9,668 nucleotides of DNA from an uncultured Bacilli bacterium (GTDB taxonomy: Bacteria > Bacillota_I > Bacilli_A > RF39 > UBA660). A program made the position numbers and the translations under genes. Below the pieces are notes generated by a model. That model did not search any database. It was given only the letters and a program-made list of their open reading frames with translations, and was not told the DNA's origin. Positions 1 to 5,364 of the stretch are shown here, in pieces. How positions within the stretch are numbered: position 1 is the stretch's first letter; the number at the start of each line of letters is the position of its first letter. The stretch covers positions 1 through 9,668 of the forward strand of contig CAJTLA010000054.1 of assembly GCA_910576985.1 (NCBI GenBank). The letters are read 5' to 3'.

Positions 1-261
1 ATGGAAGAGTATATCAATGAAGCAATCGAAGTTACAAATGATGAAGACTTTAAAGACTTCTTCAGCAAAGAATGGGATATTAAAGAAGCCGCTTATGATG
101 ATGGGAAAGAAGATGGATATCTTGATGGGAAAAAGGAAGGAATTTTAGAAAATAAAAAAGGAATTGTAAAAAAAATGTTAGAAGAAAATGCTGACATTAA
201 CTTCATTATGAAAGTAACTGATCTTTCCAAAGAAGAAATTGAAAATCTTAGCGCAAACTAA
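1..261 (+). CDS. Rpn family (PD-(D/E)XK nuclease / putative transposase) protein, C-terminal part
   Basis: Only the C-terminal 86 residues are visible. The window opens on an in-frame ATG, so the true start probably lies upstream. The tail has the composition typical of Rpn/recombination-promoting nuclease and PD-(D/E)XK putative transposase proteins: an acidic stretch (residues 1-35), then a GK.DGY.DGKKEG repeat-like linker (about 36-47), then a helical end with a KKMLEEN..I.FI......LSKEEIE pattern that matches the usual C-terminus. The catalytic nuclease core would lie upstream and cannot be seen, so activity cannot be judged. Family members act as DNA endonucleases that promote RecA-independent recombination, and often occur as several diverged copies per genome. 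The last codons form one arm of a terminator hairpin. The family call rests only on the tail, so confidence is moderate. Confidence 0.65.
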   Translation: MEEYINEAIEVTNDEDFKDFFSKEWDIKEAAYDDGKEDGYLDGKKEGILENKKGIVKKMLEENADINFIMKVTDLSKEEIENLSAN

Positions 262-270
262 GATTTTTTT
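242..270 (+). terminator. Bidirectional intrinsic terminator overlapping the end of the Rpn-type gene
   Basis: AAAATCTTAG (242-251) pairs perfectly with CTAAGATTTT (258-267) around a six-base loop, with the T tract running to 270. On the minus strand the same stem ends in TTTT, so it could also stop transcripts from the convergent DHHW-like gene, whose stop codon is at 273-275. The stop codon TAA (259-261) of the plus-strand gene lies inside the descending arm, so the hairpin is partly coding. Confidence 0.8.
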
Positions 271-272
271 CA

Positions 273-1319
273 TCACAACACTTTTTCTAAACCATTTATC
301 CCATAAACAAATAAAACCTCTTTTATTTCCTTATGATCATTTAAATAATCTGAAATAGAATCCGTATAACGATTCACATCAATTACATGAACGTGATAAT
401 AATGATTTACTAAAAATGGAATCAAAGCATTCGCATCATCATCCTTTACCACCAAAACTTCATTACTTTGTGACTCATTCACAAAAGAAACCAAAGAATT
501 ATTCCCCAAAAAATAATCATACATATGGTTTGTTTCTAAAAATTCATCAAAATACAAACGATCAACATTTACATTTTCAGGAACAAACGTCACCATAGTA
601 TCTTTTTTTAGCGAAAACAAATATGACTTTTGAGCCAAATCACCTATAAAAGAATCTGTCACTACCTCAACATGAAATCGATCCATCGTCATAAAATCAA
701 AATCATTAGAAGATGCATACTTCTGATAAACATAATAAGCACCATAACTTGTTAAATGTGAATCCAAATGGTAATACATATCATACTCTTTTGAATGTTC
801 CTTTAAAGTATCTACTACATCAATAGTATTAAACGAAATCTGACGATACAAAGACTTCATTTCTGCATATTCATCAAAAATAGGACTCCCCTTCTGAACC
901 AGATCAGGTCTGATCGTAATATGACTTGGAATCAACAACAAAGACATATTTAAATCATTATGACTCTTATAAAAATCATTCAAAGAGGAAACTAACTTTT
1001 TCGGATCTGTTAACCTCTGAGTCTGCTCTAACAAATATCCATCATTTCCAATAAAAACACCATTACTTTCTTTCACACCAACATATCTTTTAACATTCGT
1101 AGCATACTCTAAAAAACGACTTCGATATAAAAACTGATCCTGAAAAGAAGTTTCCAACAAATCCATTTGATCCGAAGCAAACACATTTTGTAACTTAGGA
1201 CGTTTTACCAAAACTTTATTTTCATCAAAAGAAACCCCTCTATCTCCCAAACATAACAAACCAAACAAGAAAAAAACAACTAGAAAAATAACCGAAAAAA
1301 TAAAATCAAACTTTCTCAT
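273..1319 (-). CDS. DHHW/AlgJ-like SGNH-fold protein, apparently lacking the nucleophile serine
   Basis: This 348-residue protein has one N-terminal membrane segment (about 7-25) and an extracytoplasmic domain. It follows the DHHW family layout: a GNDGYL motif at 91-96, LLLIPSHITIRPDL at 127-140, LDSHLTSYGAYY at 185-196 (family form DHHWTSYGA), and a C-terminal VLVVKDDDAN segment at 288-297 where the family usually reads LVIKDSYAN. Asp186 and His188 of the D-x-H pair are kept, but Trp is Leu189 and the expected serine is Asp294 (codon GAT, 438-440). DHHW/AlgJ-type proteins normally partner MBOAT proteins in O-acylation of exported polysaccharides. Its partner ends 8 bases upstream, and the site GAGGTGA overlaps that partner's TGA stop, which implies translational coupling. 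The family call is firm; loss of catalysis is inferred. Confidence 0.8.
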   Translation of the reverse strand: MRKFDFIFSVIFLVVFFLFGLLCLGDRGVSFDENKVLVKRPKLQNVFASDQMDLLETSFQDQFLYRSRFLEYATNVKRYVGVKESNGVFIGNDGYLLEQTQRLTDPKKLVSSLNDFYKSHNDLNMSLLLIPSHITIRPDLVQKGSPIFDEYAEMKSLYRQISFNTIDVVDTLKEHSKEYDMYYHLDSHLTSYGAYYVYQKYASSNDFDFMTMDRFHVEVVTDSFIGDLAQKSYLFSLKKDTMVTFVPENVNVDRLYFDEFLETNHMYDYFLGNNSLVSFVNESQSNEVLVVKDDDANALIPFLVNHYYHVHVIDVNRYTDSISDYLNDHKEIKEVLFVYGINGLEKVL

Positions 1320-1327
1320 ACTTCACC

Positions 1328-2476
1328 TCAAATCATAAAAAACCAAATAGAATTCTCTACTCCTGATACCAAAAAAATGAAAATTAAAAATACAACAACA
1401 ACATAAAAAACATCTCGAATAACAGAAAATTGTTTTAACACCTTATCTAGCAAACCAAAAGCAACAACAAACGAAATCAATATCATCAACAAATAAGATT
1501 TGAGGTCATAATTTACTGACAAATTAGAAAACGGAAACTGAACCAATCCCAAAACAGTTTCTTGAATAGAAGGACGAACTAATAAAACAAATGAAAACAA
1601 AACCAACCACTTTTTAGAACCCACAAAAGAAAGCACCAAAAACCATAAAATAATATTCCCATTCATACCAAAAGCCAAAGAAGTAAGAAAAAAACAAATC
1701 CATTTTGATAAACCTTTCCCATACCGTTTCCACCATGAAACGATTCCAAAATCATGTAATGATATCGACTTTTCAAAATGAAAACCAAGCATTCTACTAA
1801 GACCAAACGAAATTTCAAAATAACTTTGAAACCAAAGCATAACTTGAAGCATCGTTAAAACAATTACTACAAACGAAGACAATATCGTTTGTTCTAATAA
1901 TAAACGATCCAAACACATAGATAAAAAAGTAATCAATATCACACCAATTCCAATTCCCTTAATAAATGAAAACATACCAAGTGAAAAATCCTCTTTCGTT
2001 ACCTTCCGCTTCTTTAACTCATCTTCCATATCAAAATAAGACAAAACAGGACCTAATAACACATTAGGAAAACAAGAAATATAAGTGAGATAAGAAAAAA
2101 TCGTTGGAACTTTTTTCTTAAAATCGAATAAAGTACCAATATTTTGTAACAAAATAATCGCATAACTGACAGGATAAATCGTCCCATATTCAAATCTTAC
2201 AAACAAAAACCAAAGAAGCACCAAAATACCAATCATCCACAAAGTTACTTTCCTTCTAGACATATTTCTAGGCAAACTAGCAAGAACATGCATCCCAATA
2301 TAAGTAAAACAACTACTTAGTAAAAAATACCAAATAAAATTTTGTTTTCCCAAAACAAAAAACAACAAACTTCCAACAAACAGCCATCCATTTCGAAACT
2401 TATTTGGTATCAAATAATATATCAAATAAAAGATGGGAACAAAAAAACAAAGAAATAATATACGATATACATTCAT
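1328..2476 (-). CDS. MBOAT-like (AlgI/DltB-type) membrane protein with degenerate catalytic region
   Basis: The protein is a polytopic membrane protein of 382 residues counted from the ATG at 2476. That start is preferred over an ATG at 2494 because the promoter at 2505-2533 would leave almost no leader for the longer form. N-terminal FFVPIFYLIYYLIPNKFRN (11-29), FPNVLLGPVLSYFDMEDEL (136-154) and FEISFGLSRMLGFHFEKSISL (220-240) follow the AlgI/DltB pattern. The next segment, SWWKRYGKGLSKW (247-259), aligns with the usual FWRRWHISLSTW, placing Gly253 where a conserved His is expected. The later GLWHG motif appears as LAFG (267-270), with Phe269 at the active-site His. About 20 residues of the usual intervening loop are absent. 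The protein is shorter than the roughly 450-500 usual in the family. It is co-transcribed with the DHHW-like gene. I infer a non-catalytic or altered role. Confidence 0.75.
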   Translation of the reverse strand: MNVYRILFLCFFVPIFYLIYYLIPNKFRNGWLFVGSLLFFVLGKQNFIWYFLLSSCFTYIGMHVLASLPRNMSRRKVTLWMIGILVLLWFLFVRFEYGTIYPVSYAIILLQNIGTLFDFKKKVPTIFSYLTYISCFPNVLLGPVLSYFDMEDELKKRKVTKEDFSLGMFSFIKGIGIGVILITFLSMCLDRLLLEQTILSSFVVIVLTMLQVMLWFQSYFEISFGLSRMLGFHFEKSISLHDFGIVSWWKRYGKGLSKWICFFLTSLAFGMNGNIILWFLVLSFVGSKKWLVLFSFVLLVRPSIQETVLGLVQFPFSNLSVNYDLKSYLLMILISFVVAFGLLDKVLKQFSVIRDVFYVVVVFLIFIFLVSGVENSIWFFMI

Positions 2477-2504
2477 CACAACACCATCTTTCAAACTTAC
2501 CTAT

Positions 2505-2533
2505 ATTATAACATCGAACACAAATTTAGTCAC
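2505..2533 (-). promoter_or_regulatory. Sigma-A-type promoter for the MBOAT/DHHW-like pair
   Basis: On the minus strand, GTGACT (2528-2533) and a perfect TATAAT (2505-2510) are separated by 17 bases. The predicted transcription start, near 2498, lies 22 or so bases before the ATG at 2476. This gives the pair its own promoter just downstream of yunB. Confidence 0.65.
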
Positions 2534-2542
2534 TGAAAAATG

Positions 2543-3289
2543 CTATGACTCATTCGGAACCACAGCTTTATTTCCAAAATAATAGGATGGAACACTTCCC
2601 TGCAATAACTTAATCGTCAATGGAATATCAGAAGTAACCTCTACCATCTTAGAAGAAAATGGCAAAATAGCTTGTATCTTCACATCAACTTTAATACTAA
2701 CTTCAACAACAGCATTATTAATTCCATAATTCGTGACTTTCGTATAAACATTTGTAATAATATCACCAATAATTTTTAAACGAATCGGAAACTTAGGGCC
2801 CAAATTAGAAAGTAACGCATTTTTAAATATAACCCCAGTAGGAATATTACCAATAATACCTTTTTTCAAATCCTCTGGATCATAATCCCTTAAGACATCA
2901 TCCATTAAAGACAATTTTTCAACTTCCCCTTTTTCAATATGGTACAAATTTACTTGAATACTATTTGTGGTATTACTAAGTAACCGATTCACCTTAACAG
3001 GATCTAAATCAATACTTCTAATTTCCCCATTACTATCTTTGGTAATTAAAAACAAAGAGTCCGCTTCTAAATCTTCTCCAATTGACTCTGTAACTGCACT
3101 ATTAATGAGTAATGTTACTAACTTCCTAGCATGTAACTCCGCATACTCCATTAATCCAGGAGTAATACGTTTACTAATAAAATGAAGTACTAAAAAAACA
3201 GAAACAAAAAGAAAAAACATTGTAATAAATAACAATTTCAATCTACTCTGAATCACCCACTTTTTTTTTACATGTATTCTTCTTCTCAT
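2543..3289 (-). CDS. yunB: Sporulation protein YunB
   Basis: The 248-residue product matches the YunB family well. It has a basic N-terminus, a single membrane segment (about 18-37), MEYAELHARKLVTLLINSAV (47-66), and the signature region NIPTG...LLSNLGPKFPIRLKIIG (148-175). After that come GINNAVVEVSIKVDVKI (189-205), ILPFSS (208-213) and a GSVPSYYFG ending. In Bacillus subtilis yunB belongs to the mother-cell sigma-E regulon and is needed for normal spore formation; its biochemical role is unknown. The open frame extends 95 codons further upstream, but that part runs antisense through the divergent CBS gene. The ATG at 3289 has a good AGGTGA site seven to eight bases before it and the family's usual length. 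Its presence suggests a spore-former. The MBOAT/DHHW-like pair lies downstream on the same strand but has its own promoter. Confidence 0.92.
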   Translation of the reverse strand: MRRRIHVKKKWVIQSRLKLLFITMFFLFVSVFLVLHFISKRITPGLMEYAELHARKLVTLLINSAVTESIGEDLEADSLFLITKDSNGEIRSIDLDPVKVNRLLSNTTNSIQVNLYHIEKGEVEKLSLMDDVLRDYDPEDLKKGIIGNIPTGVIFKNALLSNLGPKFPIRLKIIGDIITNVYTKVTNYGINNAVVEVSIKVDVKIQAILPFSSKMVEVTSDIPLTIKLLQGSVPSYYFGNKAVVPNES

Positions 3290-3315
3290 TCTTTCACCTA
3301 ATTTAGTATATGATT

Positions 3316-3346
3316 TTGAATAGATTACTAGAAACAGTTTCATAAT
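3316..3346 (+). promoter_or_regulatory. Candidate promoter and palindrome in the yunB / CBS-gene divergent region
   Basis: TTGAAT (3316-3321) and CATAAT (3341-3346) are spaced by 19 bases and could drive the CBS gene. A short palindrome, GAAAC-A-GTTTC (3331-3341), sits between and against these boxes, where a regulator could bind. For yunB, a TATACT (minus strand, 3305-3310; CATATACT when extended by two bases) is the best -10 element, but I find no convincing -35 element of the sigma-A or sigma-E type. Confidence 0.35.
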
Positions 3347-3362
3347 AAAAATGGGTGAGAAA

Positions 3363-3821
3363 ATGAAAATTGAAACAATTATGTCAAAAGATTTAATCAT
3401 TGGTGAAATTAACCAAAAAGTAAGTGAAATCGCAGAATTGATGAAAAAATACGATATAGGATTTATTCCAATCGCACAAAACAAACATCTAATTGGAGTA
3501 GTCACTGACCGCGATATCATTTGTAGTACCTTTAGCAGTGAACTAGATAGTGAAGCAAAAATAGAACGATACATGACTCACAATGTTCTTTCCATTGACA
3601 AAGATGAATCCATAGAAAACGCTTTAAAAAAAATGGGACAAGAAAAAGTCAAACGATTAATCGTTAGTGATCAAGAAAAAGTAGTAGGAATCTTATCGCT
3701 ATCTGATATTATTACTTCCGAGGTAGACAACAAAGAATTTATAACAGAGCTCAAAAAAATATGGACAATCCACAAAAATATTGATGAATTCCACACCGAA
3801 GTCGACGAATTCTACTTATAA
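3363..3821 (+). CDS. Two-CBS-domain protein
   Basis: This soluble protein of 152 residues consists almost entirely of a tandem CBS pair. CBS1 spans about 1-56 (VSEIAELMKKYDIGFIPI, then LIGVVTDRDII) and CBS2 about 68-121 (ESIENALKKMGQEKVKRLIV, then VVGILSLSDII). A short charged C-terminus ends in EVDEFYL, an ending I recall from stand-alone CBS proteins of Bacillota. CBS pairs bind adenosyl ligands such as AMP, ATP or SAM and act as energy or ionic sensors; with no effector domain fused here, the partner is unknown. The start at 3363 is chosen because GGGTGAG lies just before it, whereas the in-frame ATG at 3351 has no Shine-Dalgarno site. The gene is divergent from yunB and convergent with the next gene. 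Confidence 0.85.
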   Translation: MKIETIMSKDLIIGEINQKVSEIAELMKKYDIGFIPIAQNKHLIGVVTDRDIICSTFSSELDSEAKIERYMTHNVLSIDKDESIENALKKMGQEKVKRLIVSDQEKVVGILSLSDIITSEVDNKEFITELKKIWTIHKNIDEFHTEVDEFYL

Positions 3822-3824
3822 AAT

Positions 3825-3848
3825 AAAGATCCCAAATTAGGATCTTTT
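3825..3848 (+). terminator. Bidirectional intrinsic terminator
   Basis: AAAGATCC (3825-3832) pairs with GGATCTTT (3840-3847) around a seven-base loop. There are T residues on both strands: TTTT at 3845-3848 on plus, and TTTATTTTAT on minus. It lies between two convergent genes and probably serves both. Confidence 0.7.
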
Positions 3849-3856
3849 AAAATACA

Positions 3857-4279
3857 CTATTTTTCTATCGCACAATCACCATTGTATTTTGATATTTGAA
3901 TACTAGTACTAGATCTTTTCTTACTAGCACACCAAGTATCATTATAAATCGCAAAAGCAACAGTTCCATTCATATATTGAATAATTGTTCCACCTTTTAA
4001 CATTCTATCATTAAAATTTACAACAGAACTATCAGGAAACATATAAATAACATCTTCTAAATGTCCAGTGTTTAACATATTATCATTTTTATAGTTATCT
4101 TCAACACTATTTAAAACTTCTTGTGCAATCTTTAAAAAGTCCTTTTCCCCACGATTTTGTTGCCAACCATAAATAAAATAAGCACCAACACCGATCAATA
4201 AAAGAACAAAAATTAAACCCAAAAATTGTTTTTTCTTCTTTTGTTTTGCAACTAATGTCATTTGTGACTCGTAATCCAT
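3857..4279 (-). CDS. Membrane-anchored protein of unknown function with two C-terminal cysteines
   Basis: I do not recognise a family with confidence. The 140 residues comprise a lysine-rich cytoplasmic start (11-18, AKQKKKKQ), one hydrophobic segment (about 19-38), and an extracytoplasmic domain of about 100 residues. The topology is consistent with an N-in membrane anchor. The C-terminal half (GGTIIQYMNGTVAFAIYNDTWCASK, then SIQISKYNGDC, in separate segments) resembles the small beta-sheet domains of pseudopilin-like surface proteins in uncultured Bacillota, with Cys117 and Cys136 placed to form a disulfide. However, no prepilin cleavage motif (G-FTLIE type) is present. It has its own promoter (4300-4329) and an AGAGGAG site, and is flanked by terminators, so it is probably monocistronic. 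Function is not inferred beyond a surface location. Confidence 0.7.
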   Translation of the reverse strand: MDYESQMTLVAKQKKKKQFLGLIFVLLLIGVGAYFIYGWQQNRGEKDFLKIAQEVLNSVEDNYKNDNMLNTGHLEDVIYMFPDSSVVNFNDRMLKGGTIIQYMNGTVAFAIYNDTWCASKKRSSTSIQISKYNGDCAIEK

Positions 4280-4299
4280 CTTACCACTCCTCTACTCTT

Positions 4300-4329
4300 A
4301 GTATACCACAAGAAAAACAAAGTTTTCAA
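4300..4329 (-). promoter_or_regulatory. Promoter of the 140-residue membrane protein gene
   Basis: On the minus strand TTGAAA (4324-4329) and TATACT (4300-4305) are separated by 18 bases, and a TG extends the -10 (TGGTATACT). The start codon follows about 20 bases downstream, preceded by AGAGGAG. The -35 box abuts the T tract of the efp terminator. Confidence 0.7.
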
Positions 4330-4354
4330 AAAAAAACACGATAACTCGTATTCT
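4328..4354 (-). terminator. Intrinsic terminator of the rpmG-efp operon
   Basis: Immediately after the efp stop codon, ATACGA pairs with TCGTGT (one G-T pair) around GTTA, followed by nine T residues on the minus strand. Further A-T pairs can lengthen the stem at its base. Confidence 0.75.
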
Positions 4355-4912
4355 TTACGCCCTTGAATCATATTTTCCATCTTTCGTTGACACTAAAATA
4401 TGCTCTCCTTGTTCAATAAATAAAGGAACTCGAACCATTAACCCATTTTCCATATAGGCATCTTTCATTGCATTATTCGTTGTATTTCCTTTTACTGCTG
4501 GTTCTGTTTTTTCTACTTCATATTCAATTTTATCTGGTAAAATAATTCCAATCAATTCACCTTTATAAAAACTAATGTCAACATTAATTCCTTCTTTTAG
4601 GAACTTTTCACTATCTCCTAATTGTGCTTTTGAAAGTTCAATTTGTTCATATGTCTGCATATTCATAAAATTACAAACATCACCATTATTATATAAATAT
4701 TGCATATTTTGTTTTTCAATCATGGCTTTTTCTAATTTAATACTTGTATTAAAAGTTTTTTCAACTGTAGAACCAGTTCTTAAATTACGAAGTTTTGCCT
4801 TTACAAAAGCAGCTCCTTTTCCTGGCTTCACGTGCAAAAACTCTAACACTTGATAAATATTATCTTCATATATAAAAGTAATTCCATTCTTAATATCATT
4901 AATATTAAACAT
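4355..4912 (-). CDS. efp: Translation elongation factor P
   Basis: EF-P binds ribosomes stalled at polyproline and similar motifs, between the P and E sites, and stimulates peptide bond formation. The 185-residue length is standard. The KOW-like domain I carries the tip loop KPGKG at 29-33, with Lys32 at the position modified in Bacillus (5-aminopentanol). Domain II includes NFMNMQTYEQIEL (81-93), and domain III has GLMVRVPLFIEQGE followed by ILVSTKDGKYDSRA at the C-terminus. A GGGAGG site stands 5 bases before the ATG. The gene is last in an operon with rpmG and a 64-residue protein and is followed by a strong terminator. No modification enzyme is in the window. All diagnostic regions are intact. 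Confidence 0.97.
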   Translation of the reverse strand: MFNINDIKNGITFIYEDNIYQVLEFLHVKPGKGAAFVKAKLRNLRTGSTVEKTFNTSIKLEKAMIEKQNMQYLYNNGDVCNFMNMQTYEQIELSKAQLGDSEKFLKEGINVDISFYKGELIGIILPDKIEYEVEKTEPAVKGNTTNNAMKDAYMENGLMVRVPLFIEQGEHILVSTKDGKYDSRA

Positions 4913-4926
4913 GTTGTACCTCCCTA

Positions 4927-5121
4927 CTAATATTTTGACTTTCTTTTTGCATGATTTCGATTACTTGAACTCCAACGTTTGGTTAACACTCTAACCTTTT
5001 GCTTTGCATACACATCATCTCCAGGAGTATTTAAAAATGATGATTCCATCGCTTGCGCCTCAATCAATTTTGCATAATCTATAGAAGTATGAAGTGTTCC
5101 ATGTTGCATAATCTTTCCCAT
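4927..5121 (-). CDS. Unrecognised 64-residue basic protein in the rpmG-efp operon
   Basis: I do not recognise this protein. It begins with a short polar segment, then an apparently helical stretch (about 13-29, with ending SSFLNTPGDD at 27-36). It finishes with a strongly basic tail (40-64) holding KVRVLTKRW and a Lys/Arg/His-rich, serine-containing end. There are no cysteines, no membrane segment and no signal peptide. That it is a real gene is supported by a GGGAGA site 7 bases before the ATG at 5121, tight packing between rpmG and efp (15 and 14 bases), and codon use like its neighbours. An in-frame ATG at 5109 is an alternative but lacks a Shine-Dalgarno site. Given the basic tail and translation neighbours, an RNA- or ribosome-associated role is possible, but this is only inference from context. 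Confidence 0.75.
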   Translation of the reverse strand: MGKIMQHGTLHTSIDYAKLIEAQAMESSFLNTPGDDVYAKQKVRVLTKRWSSSNRNHAKRKSKY

Positions 5122-5136
5122 TAAAAAATCTCCCTA

Positions 5137-5304
5137 CTATTTTTTTTCTTTATGTGTTATTGTTTTTCTACATTTTGGACAGAATTTGTTTAATTCCAAA
5201 CGATCTGTCGTATTTTTTTTATTTTTTTCAGTACGATAATTTTCATTATTACACGCCGTACAAACAAGAGTAATTCTTCCTCTAGCTTCTCCTTTTTTTG
5301 CCAT
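5137..5304 (-). CDS. rpmG: 50S ribosomal protein L33 (bL33), zinc-binding form
   Basis: This gene encodes 55 residues and is easily missed because of its size. It begins with [15 protein letters not shown] and ends with [16 protein letters not shown], the standard bL33 pattern. Cys15, Cys18, Cys42 and Cys45 form two CxxC pairs, so this is the zinc-ribbon (C+) version, which in Bacillus can be exchanged for a cysteine-free paralogue under zinc limitation. A strong AAAGGAGG site precedes the ATG. It is first in the operon with the 64-residue protein and efp, and its promoter overlaps the end of the upstream penicillin-binding protein gene. As I recall, rpmGA also follows pbpA in B. subtilis. 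Confidence 0.95.
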   Translation of the reverse strand: MAKKGEARGRITLVCTACNNENYRTEKNKKNTTDRLELNKFCPKCRKTITHKEKK

Positions 5305-5336
5305 TTTTCTTTCCTCCTTTTCTCGGTTCTCTATCT

Positions 5337-5364
5337 ATTATAACAAATTATCGATAAATTTCAA
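5337..5364 (-). promoter_or_regulatory. Promoter of the rpmG operon
   Basis: TTGAAA (5359-5364) and perfect TATAAT (5337-5342) on the minus strand are spaced by 16 bases. The -35 box lies within the last codons of the penicillin-binding protein gene (its stop codon is at 5348-5350), and no terminator separates the two genes. rpmG may thus be transcribed both from here and by read-through. Confidence 0.7.

Noticed and set aside
416..598. Plus-strand open frame of 60 codons opposite the DHHW-like gene
   Set aside because: It is a His/Pro/Lys-rich composition artefact of the reverse strand, with no ribosome binding site, inside a well-supported gene.
902..915. Inverted repeat GATCAG-GT-CTGATC
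   Set aside because: It lies in the coding sequence of the DHHW-like protein at conserved-looking residues with no T tract, so it is probably coincidental.
2967..3185. Plus-strand open frame of 72 codons opposite yunB
   Set aside because: No ribosome binding site, no recognisable features, and it lies antisense to a confident gene.
3290..3574. Upstream extension of the yunB reading frame by 95 codons
   Set aside because: It runs antisense through the first half of the CBS gene. The ATG at 3289 has a strong AGGTGA site and gives normal YunB length.
3787..3813. Repeated GAATTC motifs near the end of the CBS gene
   Set aside because: These are two copies of a short word coding for Glu-Phe in the conserved acidic tail; no element structure is seen.
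4575..4853. Plus-strand open frame of 92 codons opposite efp
   Set aside because: It is antisense to a highly conserved gene and shows no start signal; its cysteine/phenylalanine-rich composition is typical of a shadow frame.
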